Source of the DNA: Chloroflexota bacterium
Lineage (GTDB): Bacteria > Chloroflexota > Anaerolineae > UBA3071
DNA length: 6,631 bases
Direction: 5' to 3'
Assembly (NCBI GenBank): GCA_014383605.1
Contig: JACNHM010000501.1
Span: forward strand, 1-6,631
Part shown: piece after piece, positions 1 to 6,631 of the stretch
Layout of the letters: the number at the start of each line of letters is the position of its first letter
Numbering within the stretch: the first letter of the stretch is position 1
Translations under genes and position numbers: made by a program
Notes under the pieces: generated by a model
Database searches by the model: none
The model's input: the letters and a program-made list of their open reading frames with translations, nothing else
What the model was told of the DNA's origin: nothing

Positions 1-81
1 CAGGCGGGCCCAAGGACGAAGCACCAAGGAGTCCCGGCCTACTTGTCCTTTAGCGTTCACCTCTTGTGTGACCTTGGCCAT
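1..81 (-). CDS. Start of an unidentified gene, 3' end outside window
   Basis: An ATG at 81-79 opens a frame of 27 codons without a stop up to the left edge. It begins MAKVTQEVNAKGQ and goes on with a segment ending LRPWARL. The start is supported by a strong ribosome-binding site, GGAGGAG at 97-91, nine bases upstream. The frame stays open upstream into the addA 3' end, but no ATG, GTG or TTG occurs in it between the addA stop and this ATG. The visible N-terminus is hydrophilic, with no signal peptide or membrane segment. I do not recognise the family, and 27 residues are too few to assign one. It lies in the same direction as addB-addA, 65 bases after the addA stop, so it may be cotranscribed. 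That closeness alone does not show a repair function. Confidence 0.62.
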   Translation of the reverse strand, partial: MAKVTQEVNAKGQVGRDSLVLRPWARL

Positions 82-90
82 GGATTGATT

Positions 91-97
91 CTCCTCC
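91..97 (-). promoter_or_regulatory. Strong ribosome-binding site of the downstream gene
   Basis: The minus strand reads GGAGGAG at 97-91, nine bases before the ATG at 81. This is a close match to the anti-Shine-Dalgarno consensus in a short stretch between genes, and it is the main evidence that the truncated frame at the left edge is a real gene. Confidence 0.7.
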
Positions 98-124
98 GGC
101 CCACAGGACCAATCCCGTGTCGTG

Positions 125-140
125 TCGCCCCATGGGGCGA
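125..140. repeat. Perfect 16-bp GC-rich palindrome after addA
   Basis: TCGCCCCATGGGGCGA is identical on both strands and starts six bases after the addA stop codon. As RNA it can form a six-pair stem with a CATG loop. A competing hairpin is possible because GCCCC recurs at 141-145 and can pair with GGGGC at 134-138. No U-rich run follows on the minus strand (the next bases are ACACGACACGGG), so it is not a standard intrinsic terminator. It could be a weak or Rho-assisted end signal, a 3'-end stabilising hairpin, or a dimeric protein-binding site for the next gene. The sequence does not decide between these. Confidence 0.45.
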
Positions 141-146
141 GCCCCT

Positions 147-3100
147 CTATGTGACGAACTCCGTCGCCACGTACACCGTGCCGCCGTAGTTGAGCATGCA
201 CAGAAGCATCTGGGGCCGTGGCCCCAGCAACTGCTCGGCCGCCGTCAGATAGCGCCTCGTCTGTGCCACGTAGTCCTCCTCGGCCAGCAGGGTCTCGAAG
301 GCAGCCCGATCGCGCACCTCGTCGGTCTTGAACTCCACGATGGTCCAGCGCCCGGCGCGCAGAAACAGCGCATCCATGATCCCGCTCTCCACGCAGCCAC
401 CCACGATCAGGCTGTAAGGGACTTCGTGCAGCCGTCGCTCCGCTCGATCCATCTCCTCGTACAGCGGATGGTCGCGGAACCGCCGCAGAAGGCGGGCCGT
501 CTGATTCACGGCGTCGACGAGTTGCCGCCCGTCGGCGATGCCATGCTCACGGGCGCGAGCCTGCGCCCAACGGTCGAATGATTCGGCGGGGCCAGCGATC
601 CCCGGAAAGCGCCACGAGGCCAGAGCTTCGTGTACCAGCGAGCCCACCACCCAGGCCGGGGCGCGGGGCCGCTCCACGGCGGGGACGACCCGCCAGACCC
701 GCGGCGGAGGGGTCCGCTCCTGAGTGGCTGTCCGCGCATCGAGCGTCTCCTCTCCTGCCCTGACCGGAGCCAGGAGGGGCGGAGGCACCGGCGCGGGCAG
801 ACTCTTCTCCGGCCCAGGTGGCTCAGCTCTGTGGCTGGCCTGCCAGTGCGGCTCGTAGATCGTGCAGGGGACGGGGGTCAGGCCGACCTGAAGGTGCAGC
901 GCCATGGCCCGGTCGCCCTCTGTCCGGTGCTCGATGTGCCTCTCCTCCAGCCCCAGTCCATCGCGTCCGCAGAGTTGGCCCAGCCAGCCGGTGAGTCTCT
1001 GCGGTGTGCCGTCCCGCGTGAGGTCCACACAGCCGCTCAGGATGAGCTTCTCTCGGGCGCGGGTGGCCGCCACGTACAGCAGACGGTCCGATTCCGCATC
1101 CTCCTGATCACGAGCCCGGTCCCTGACCATCCGATAGACGGCACACAGCTCGCGGTCGTCGTCTCGCAGGGGCAACACCACCCCCAGGTCGGCATCTATC
1201 AGCGCATCGTTACGTTCGCGCCCTTGTTGAGTGACGTCGCCGAGAACCACGACCGGGAACTCCAGCCCCTTGGCGGCATGAACGGTCATGATCTGCACCG
1301 CGCCTTCGGCGGTGGCCCGCGCTTCGCCTTCTCGTGCGCCGCTTTCACGCAGGCTGCCCACGTACTCCAGGAACTCGCCCACGCTCACGATGCCGCTGCT
1401 GTGGGCATCGGCCAGCAGTTTGGCTACATTGCGGGCGGCTCGGGTCTGCCCGGACTGGATCAGCGCCGCCCGGTAGTCCGTGCCGTCCAGAAGCGATTTC
1501 AACACCTCGGCCACGGAGGTGCGTCCCACCTGATTCCGCAGATGGCTGATGAGTTGCACGGCCCGCCGCGCTCGCCGGCCATCGTCCTCCGTAAGCCCGT
1601 GCTCGCCTGGTCGCAACAGATCCCAGAGGGACAATGCATCCTCCCGACCGTCCCGTTCCTGTGTGAGGTGGAACAGCGCGGCGTCGGACAGCGCGAAGGC
1701 GGGCGAGCGCAGCAATCCCACCAGGGCCAGGTCGTCCGTGGGATCAGCCAGGGCCTGCAGCGCGTTGAGCAGATCGCGGATCTCGGGGCGGCCATAGAAC
1801 CCGCGCCCGGCCACGGTCAGGAAAGGGACGCCCGCCCGCTCCAGAGCGTCCTCGTAGGCGGCGAAGGAGGTGGAAGCGCGGCAGAGGATGGCCACGTCAC
1901 CATAGTCGAGAGGGCGGGGAGTGCCCTCTTCCAGGACGGCGTGCTCACCCCCCTCCACCAGCTCCACAAGCCGTGCGGCCAGGGCCGCGGCGGCGCGCTC
2001 CAGGGCGCCGTCGCGCTTCGGGCCCACGGTGAGGTGCAGTTCGATGTGCGGCGACGTGAAGCCAAGGCCAGGTTCGACTCGATGAGGCCGCAGGGGGGCG
2101 AACGGCTCGGCCCAGGGCCGGTCGGGATCGGCTGTTTCGCCCAGCACAGGCCTCAGCAGGTCGTTGAGCCCCTGCACCAGATCACGGTGCGCCCGGTACG
2201 AAGTCTCCAGCTGGTAGCTGGCTCCCTCAGCGGCAATGCGTTGCCTCTCGCGGCGGAAGACGGTCACCTCGGCGCCGCGGAAACGGTAGATGGATTGTTT
2301 GGCGTCGCCGACCATAAACAGCCGCTGACCGTCCCCGTTGAGCAAGGCGACCAGGTCGCGCTGGCGGCTGTTGGTGTCCTGGAATTCGTCCACGACGATG
2401 GCTTGCACCTGGCGTTGCCAGCGGGCGCGCACCGCCTCGTTCTGCTGCAAGAGCTGCAGCGCTCCCTGTTCCAGGTCGTCGAAGTCCAGGCTGTGGCGCT
2501 GGCGCTTCAGGGCTTCGTAGCGGTGGCAGGCATGGGAGAAGGCCGCATGGAGCAAAGGGATAGCCTGGGCCAGCGCTTCGTCCAGGGGCGCCAGTCTCAG
2601 CCCCAGTATGTTGCCGTGCTCTCTCCACAGGTCGCGCAGCAGGCGCAGCGCGGCCTTCACCCCGGCGAGCTGGTTTCCGCCACCCGGCCAGGACTTGGCG
2701 CTGCCACCTTGCAAATTGATGCCATCGAGGCCAGACAGTGACGCGAGTTGTTCGGTGAGCGTCCCCACTGCGCCCTGGATGGCCGCCAATGTCCCCTGGC
2801 GCTGTATGGCCATCTTGTCGTCCGCGTTGTGGGGGATGCTGGCCTGCAGGGTGGCCAGCGCCTCTTGCCACTCCGGGCCGGCCAGGAGACCGTCCAGAGT
2901 CGCTTGCTGCCGGTCGCTCAGGACGCGCTGCCAGTGGCCGAGCAGGTCATCGGGCAAGTTGGCGAAAGCGTTCCCCGCGTCCAGCCGCCGGGCCAGCAGC
3001 GTGCCCAGGCCGTCCCGCAGCCCCCGCTCCTCCAGCCGCGGGAAGAGTCGGGCGACCTGAGGGTCGTCGGCCGCCCAGGCCAATGTGTCGTCGAGGGAGC

Positions 3101-3533
3101 GCGCCCGCAGGATGTTGGCCTGCCCTTCTTCCAGCACCTCGAAGCGGGGATCGACGCCCGCCTCGGCCGGATGGGCGCGCAGGATCTCGCTACAGAGGCT
3201 GTGGATGGTGCCGATGCGGGCGGCGTCGAGTTGCCGGTATCTGTCTTGCCATCGTTCCCGCTCGTCAGGGGCCAGATCCTGCCGTTCCAGGTAGCGCCGC
3301 ATCTCATCGCGCACCCGGTTGCGCATCTCCCGCGCCGCCTTTACCGTGAAGGTGATGGCCACCATCGAGCGCAGGGGCAAGCCATCGGCCAGCAAGGACA
3401 GGTAACGCGCCACCAGCGTGCGGGTCTTGCCGGTGCCCGCCCCGGCGGTCACCACCACGTCGCAGCCGCGCTGGACGATGGCCGGTTCTTGCTCCGCACT
3501 GGGCGTCATCTGGGCGACAATGGGGTGCATCAT
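147..3533 (-). CDS. addA: AddA-type ATP-dependent helicase-nuclease subunit
   Basis: Complete protein of 1128 residues, slightly shorter than the roughly 1230 of Bacillus AddA. It should be the 3'-5' motor and one of the two nucleases of the AddAB complex. Helicase motifs in order: Q motif Q15; Walker A AGAGTGKT 30-37; Ia 60-74 (TFTVKAAREM); Ic 106-118 (IGTIHSLC); II VVDEFQDTN 380-388 with D382 and E383; III VGDAKQSIYRFRG 408-420; IV LETSYRAH 442-449; V TVHAAKGLEFP 750-760; VI LLYVAATRARE 818-828 with the likely arginine finger R825. A proline-rich linker (about 895-955) leads to a RecB-type nuclease: H968 (GSLVHEAL), D1054 (SGIMDALF), E1067 and K1069 (IVEFKTDE), Q1091 and Y1095 (QTRRY). All catalytic positions are present, so both activities should work. 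Two ATGs are adjacent at 3533 and 3530. They follow GAGGG by 7 and 10 bases, which favours this start over the ATG at codon 9, where no such site is seen. The gene starts 3 bases after the addB stop and ends in TAG. A UvrD or RecB paralogue is the alternative, but the addB neighbour argues for AddA. Confidence 0.93.
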   Translation of the reverse strand: MMHPIVAQMTPSAEQEPAIVQRGCDVVVTAGAGTGKTRTLVARYLSLLADGLPLRSMVAITFTVKAAREMRNRVRDEMRRYLERQDLAPDERERWQDRYRQLDAARIGTIHSLCSEILRAHPAEAGVDPRFEVLEEGQANILRARSLDDTLAWAADDPQVARLFPRLEERGLRDGLGTLLARRLDAGNAFANLPDDLLGHWQRVLSDRQQATLDGLLAGPEWQEALATLQASIPHNADDKMAIQRQGTLAAIQGAVGTLTEQLASLSGLDGINLQGGSAKSWPGGGNQLAGVKAALRLLRDLWREHGNILGLRLAPLDEALAQAIPLLHAAFSHACHRYEALKRQRHSLDFDDLEQGALQLLQQNEAVRARWQRQVQAIVVDEFQDTNSRQRDLVALLNGDGQRLFMVGDAKQSIYRFRGAEVTVFRRERQRIAAEGASYQLETSYRAHRDLVQGLNDLLRPVLGETADPDRPWAEPFAPLRPHRVEPGLGFTSPHIELHLTVGPKRDGALERAAAALAARLVELVEGGEHAVLEEGTPRPLDYGDVAILCRASTSFAAYEDALERAGVPFLTVAGRGFYGRPEIRDLLNALQALADPTDDLALVGLLRSPAFALSDAALFHLTQERDGREDALSLWDLLRPGEHGLTEDDGRRARRAVQLISHLRNQVGRTSVAEVLKSLLDGTDYRAALIQSGQTRAARNVAKLLADAHSSGIVSVGEFLEYVGSLRESGAREGEARATAEGAVQIMTVHAAKGLEFPVVVLGDVTQQGRERNDALIDADLGVVLPLRDDDRELCAVYRMVRDRARDQEDAESDRLLYVAATRAREKLILSGCVDLTRDGTPQRLTGWLGQLCGRDGLGLEERHIEHRTEGDRAMALHLQVGLTPVPCTIYEPHWQASHRAEPPGPEKSLPAPVPPPLLAPVRAGEETLDARTATQERTPPPRVWRVVPAVERPRAPAWVVGSLVHEALASWRFPGIAGPAESFDRWAQARAREHGIADGRQLVDAVNQTARLLRRFRDHPLYEEMDRAERRLHEVPYSLIVGGCVESGIMDALFLRAGRWTIVEFKTDEVRDRAAFETLLAEEDYVAQTRRYLTAAEQLLGPRPQMLLCMLNYGGTVYVATEFVT

Positions 3534-3536
3534 CTC

Positions 3537-6500
3537 TCAGCCCTCGTACCTGAGCCGGTAGTGCCAGCAGAAGGGTGTCGCAGGGCAATAGGAGGGGCAG
3601 CCATCATCGGGCGCACAGGGGACGAAACGGCCCTGGCGCGCGCCGTGCACGGCTTCCCAGGCCTTCTGCACCGCCAATTCCATGCCTGCCTCTGGACCGC
3701 CGCCGAAGCGGCTCAGACGGAAGGTGCTGGGTTCAGCATGCCGCACGTGCCAGTAGAATCCCTCGCTCGGCTCACCCATGCCCAGCGCATCGCGGGCCGC
3801 CAGGGCATAGAGGGGAAGCTGCAGCTTCTTCCCCTCGGCGATGGCCCGGCTGCCGAACGCCGAGGGGCTGCCGGTCTTGTAGTCGATGATCCGCAGCCGG
3901 CCACCAGAGTCTCGATCGACGCGGTCAATGACCCCCCGCAGCCGGAGGCGATCTTCTCCCGCGGCAATGACCAGCGGAGGAACCGCCTGCAGTCCGAAGG
4001 GGACCTCAAAACGATAGGGAAGGAAGTCTCCCTCCAACCCCGCCAGCGCCTGCAGCGAACGGCGCACGTTCTCGACGATCTCGGCGCGGGTGTGCTGCCA
4101 CCAGGCGGTGACCCGAAACCCCTCCTGCGCAGGTGCCCGGTCAAGGACGCTGCGGGCCACGTCGGGCAGGGCAGCCAGGAGCTGCTCCGGATCGCCGGGG
4201 TCCGCCACCGCCGCATAGAGTTCCTTGAGGATGCGGTGGTAGATGCTGCCCAGCTGACGGCTGTCCAGCCCTTCCGCTGGCTCGCGGCGCGGCTCCAGTC
4301 TCAGCACGTGGGCCACGAAGAACCCGAAGGGACAGGCGCGATAGCTTTCCAGCCGGCTGCCGCTCCAGATGTGCTGGGGTCCGAAACGGGCGGCGAAGGC
4401 CTCGGCCCATCCGCTCAGGTCGCCGTCGAAGGGGGTGGTTTGCACACGCTGCCGGCGGACGGAGAAGAGGCGTGCGGCAGTTTCCAGGGCCGCCTGACGG
4501 TCGGGGTCTTGCCGCGCCACCCACTCGCGCATCTCGTAGCTCCCACGGTGGACGGCCAGACTTTCCATCAGCTCCGGCCAGGAGGCCACCCGATCCGGAG
4601 GGGGCACGCTCTCGCTGCTGAGGTGCACCGGCTCGACCCGTACCAGCCGCCGCACTTCTTCCCAGTAGGGGGAGGGTTGCCAGGGCGCGCCATTGTCGGC
4701 CAGGCGGGGGCGGGTCAGGAGCAGCCGCTCCCGCGGGCGGGTGACCGTCTCGTAGAAGAACTCGGCCTCGGCGCTCTCGGTGGATAGTTCCAGGTTCAGA
4801 CCGCACGTGCTGCGCAGCCGCGCCCGGTCATCGTCGCGCAGGAAGGCATCTTCGGTCAAGGTGGCCGGGAACTCCCCTTCGGCCAGCCCCAGCACAGCCA
4901 CGGCGCGGAAGGGCACGCCCCGGGCCTGCACCACGTCGGCGACGAGGATCTCTTCGCCGCCGGGGCGCAGCGGCAGCCGGTAGGCCGCGGCCTCAATGGC
5001 GCCCTGCAGGTCGCCCAGGAAGCGGGGGAAATCCACCGCGGGCAGCCCCAGCGCCTGCTCGGCCCAGACCAGCCCGCGCAGGACGTCCTTGAGCGCCTGC
5101 AGCGCCGCCACGTCCCGTTCGGCCACCGGCGTAGCTGCATCCCGGGCCCGGGCCACGACCTGCAGGGCGGTGGGCTCCTCGGGCAAGGGATAGCGGGGCG
5201 AGTGCAGGCGGGGGTCAGGGCCGATGAGGGCTTCCAGCCAGCCCACGAAGTCGCGGACGGGACGGGCACCCTGGGGTGGGGTCAGCCGCTGCACGAAGCG
5301 AAGGAACCTGGATCGAAGCACCTGGGCAGATGTCCCAACGGGCATCCCCGCTGGCAGCCCTTGTTCTTCATCTTTGCCAGAAGCGGCAACATCATATGCG
5401 GACAGCGCCTCCGGGCGTGTCAGCAATGCGTCAAAGGCTTCCTCCCACTGGCCGAGGCCGCCGATGACTCTACTCCAGCGGGCCACGATGTCCAGATCGT
5501 CGGCGTCGCCTGGCTGGATGCCGATGGCTTCCGGAGCATCCGCAGCGGGGCGGGCCGACCAGTCGAAGTAGGGGGAACGCCAGGCCTCCACGACGCCGCG
5601 GCGGGGCAAGGCCGGCTCGGGATCGTCCTCGGAGCGGGGCAGCAGCAAGCGCAGCAGGTCCAGCAGCGCGGCGACGGCCGGGTTCGTCCGCAGGGGAAGG
5701 CCATCCACCAGGCGCACGGGCAGGCCAAACTCGCCGGCTGTCTCCAGGATGAAGGGGCGATAGGGAGGGATGGACCGGGCCAGCAACGCCACCTCGTCGG
5801 TACGCATGCCGTCCTCCACCAGGCGGGCCTTGAGCCAGCGCAGGGCGGCGCGCACCTCGCCGGCTCGATCGGGCGCCTCGACCATCTCCACGACACCTGA
5901 GCCGTCCACCTGGCCGGCAGCGGGCCGGAACAGGCTCGCCTCCAGGTGCGCCAGTGCGGGAACCGGGAAGAACGCCCGTTCGGGGAGGGGGGAGGCGACT
6001 ACCCCCAGTGTGTCCTCAAGCAACTGGCGGGTCTGGTCGAAGCGGCGGTGGACGAAAGGCCGCTGCTCCCCATCGCTGCTGCCGCTGAGGGTGGCGATCA
6101 GCTCCCCGACACGAGCGGCCAGCACGTTCAGCAGCGCCAACTGCACCGGTGTGAAGTTGTCGAAGCCATCCACCACCAGCAGCGGCCAGTCGGCCCCGAC
6201 CCCAGACGCTCGTTCCTCCAGTGCTTCCACGGCCAGCCAGCCCAGGCCGGCCCGGTCAGCCCATTCGTGGGCCTGCAACCGCTCCTGGTAGGCGGCGTAG
6301 ATCAGGGCCAGTTCGCGCAGCCGCGGCTCGTCGCCCAGCGTGGCCACGGCCTGTGCAAAGTCCTCGGGCCAGACGCGGACGGCTTTCAGCTCGCCCAGGA
6401 GCTGCCGCAGCATCTGGACGAAGCCCGGTCGTTCCACCAGCGGCGCGTAGTGGACTAGGTCGAGTTCCTGCACCACCGCATGGATGAGCCGGTGCTGGAC

Positions 6501-6631
6501 GGGATCACTCAGGGAAGCGTAGACCTCGCCTGCAGCATTGAGGCATTCCCCGTACAGGCCGTCGAAGGTCATCAGCCGCACGCCCATGGCGCCGCCGGCC
6601 TGGGCCAGCCGGCGACGCCAGGCGCGCACCT
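3537..6631 (-). CDS. addB: AddB-type subunit of the AddAB helicase-nuclease, 5' end outside window
   Basis: Probable AddB/RexB, partner of AddA in processing double-strand DNA ends for RecA-dependent repair. The frame is open to the right edge. The first in-window start-like codon (GTG at 6629) is probably internal, because the usual N-terminal segment with the Walker A-like loop is missing. Numbering from that GTG gives 1030 residues. Residues 150-167 hold a degenerate Walker B (VVDGFDNFTP) without the catalytic glutamate, as is typical of AddB. Residues 247-330 and 568-589 resemble the UvrD C-terminal fold (ARGVPFRAVAVLGLAEGEFP), and 624-641 is a motif VI remnant. The C-terminal PD-(D/E)XK nuclease is complete: H798 (GSIYHRIL), D902 (GVIDRVD), D916 and K918 (IIDYKTG), Q937 and Y941. 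C766 with C1005, C1011, C1015 and C1021 should hold a 4Fe-4S cluster. Inference: an inactive motor, an active nuclease, and a role in DNA-end binding and possibly Chi recognition. Less likely is a stand-alone RecB-family nuclease, given the adjacent addA. Confidence 0.88.
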   Translation of the reverse strand, partial: VRAWRRRLAQAGGAMGVRLMTFDGLYGECLNAAGEVYASLSDPVQHRLIHAVVQELDLVHYAPLVERPGFVQMLRQLLGELKAVRVWPEDFAQAVATLGDEPRLRELALIYAAYQERLQAHEWADRAGLGWLAVEALEERASGVGADWPLLVVDGFDNFTPVQLALLNVLAARVGELIATLSGSSDGEQRPFVHRRFDQTRQLLEDTLGVVASPLPERAFFPVPALAHLEASLFRPAAGQVDGSGVVEMVEAPDRAGEVRAALRWLKARLVEDGMRTDEVALLARSIPPYRPFILETAGEFGLPVRLVDGLPLRTNPAVAALLDLLRLLLPRSEDDPEPALPRRGVVEAWRSPYFDWSARPAADAPEAIGIQPGDADDLDIVARWSRVIGGLGQWEEAFDALLTRPEALSAYDVAASGKDEEQGLPAGMPVGTSAQVLRSRFLRFVQRLTPPQGARPVRDFVGWLEALIGPDPRLHSPRYPLPEEPTALQVVARARDAATPVAERDVAALQALKDVLRGLVWAEQALGLPAVDFPRFLGDLQGAIEAAAYRLPLRPGGEEILVADVVQARGVPFRAVAVLGLAEGEFPATLTEDAFLRDDDRARLRSTCGLNLELSTESAEAEFFYETVTRPRERLLLTRPRLADNGAPWQPSPYWEEVRRLVRVEPVHLSSESVPPPDRVASWPELMESLAVHRGSYEMREWVARQDPDRQAALETAARLFSVRRQRVQTTPFDGDLSGWAEAFAARFGPQHIWSGSRLESYRACPFGFFVAHVLRLEPRREPAEGLDSRQLGSIYHRILKELYAAVADPGDPEQLLAALPDVARSVLDRAPAQEGFRVTAWWQHTRAEIVENVRRSLQALAGLEGDFLPYRFEVPFGLQAVPPLVIAAGEDRLRLRGVIDRVDRDSGGRLRIIDYKTGSPSAFGSRAIAEGKKLQLPLYALAARDALGMGEPSEGFYWHVRHAEPSTFRLSRFGGGPEAGMELAVQKAWEAVHGARQGRFVPCAPDDGCPSYCPATPFCWHYRLRYEG
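3541..3545 (-). promoter_or_regulatory. Ribosome-binding site of addA inside the addB 3' end
   Basis: The minus strand reads GAGGG at 3545-3541, followed by seven bases (CTGAGAG) and then ATGATG. The site lies in the last two sense codons of addB (GAG GGC), so ribosomes finishing addB sit directly on the addA start region. Translational coupling is therefore likely and would help keep the two subunits in balance. The site also selects the ATG pair at 3533/3530 over later possible starts. Confidence 0.65.

Larger units (their letters stand above)
82..146 (-). other. 65-base spacer between addA and the next gene
   Basis: The only gap between genes of any size in the window. In minus-strand order it contains the GC-rich palindrome, a weak GGTCC-TGT-GGGCC stem (with one G-U pair) at about 109-97, and the GGAGGAG site, which abuts or slightly overlaps that stem. 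I see no convincing -35/-10 promoter pair. This favours read-through transcription from addA or a promoter inside the addA 3' end. Confidence 0.5.

Noticed and set aside
125..140. Intrinsic (Rho-independent) terminator for addA
   Set aside because: The hairpin is present, but no run of T follows on the minus strand and another gene with a good ribosome-binding site comes within 60 bases. It is kept only as a palindrome.
117..581. Plus-strand frame of 154 codons over the addA 3' end
   Set aside because: It lies opposite the conserved AddA nuclease domain, also in direct antisense register, and shows no family features.
2227..2871. Minus-strand frame of 214 codons in another frame inside addA
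   Set aside because: It overlaps the addA region coding for helicase motifs II and III. Its translation is arginine-, glycine- and proline-rich, typical of an out-of-frame reading of G+C-rich DNA.
630..4787. Two very long plus-strand open frames (630-2741 and 2748-4787) antisense to addA and addB
   Set aside because: Their codons are in exact register with the antisense of addA and addB, where a stop arises only if the sense gene uses TTA, CTA or TCA, codons that are rare in G+C-rich genes. The translations are low-complexity (rich in Q, G, H, A, R) with no recognisable domain, and they ignore the gene boundary, while the minus strand carries full motif sets.
6627..6629. GTG at the right edge as the true start of addB
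   Set aside because: It would leave out the N-terminal P-loop region normal for AddB, the frame is still open at the edge, and too few bases remain to show a ribosome-binding site. The gene is treated as truncated.
1..6631. A defence island, mobile element, CRISPR array or Chi-site array
   Set aside because: No transposase, direct-repeat array, attachment site, toxin-antitoxin pair or restriction gene is visible. Chi motifs cannot be called from 6.6 kb without genome-wide over-representation statistics.

Overview
The window holds the end of a recombination-repair operon on the minus strand of a G+C-rich bacterial genome. Two genes cover almost all of it: most of an AddB-type subunit (3537-6631, cut off at the right edge) followed by a complete AddA-type helicase-nuclease (147-3533). 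A third minus-strand gene begins at 81 and runs off the left edge after 27 codons.

Organism: base composition, the compact addB-addA order and the subunit lengths fit a high-G+C bacterium. The C-terminal cysteine-rich tail of AddB and the general style of the proteins remind me of environmental Chloroflexota (Anaerolineae-like) genomes. That is an impression that only a similarity search can confirm. No mobile element, CRISPR array, tRNA or rRNA is visible.

Function: AddA and AddB of the AddAB/RexAB family form a heterodimer that binds double-stranded DNA ends, unwinds and degrades them, and leaves a 3' single strand for RecA loading. In this window AddA carries all the SF1A (UvrD-like) helicase motifs plus a complete RecB-type nuclease domain. 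AddB carries a degenerate helicase fold (DGFD where a working motif II would have D-E) and its own complete nuclease domain framed by cysteines expected to hold a 4Fe-4S cluster. This is the dual-nuclease, single-motor layout of AddAB, distinct from RecBCD (one nuclease) and AdnAB (nuclease and motor-type domains on both subunits).

Layout and coupling: addB ends in TGA, one GAG codon follows, then addA starts with two ATGs in the same reading frame. The addA ribosome-binding site lies inside the last codons of addB, so translation is probably coupled. After the addA stop come 65 non-coding bases with a perfect 16-bp GC-rich palindrome, then a strong GGAGGAG ribosome-binding site and the start of the third gene, whose product cannot be identified from the part present. 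I found no convincing new system: the window is a well-preserved DNA-break repair operon with a few small points worth checking.
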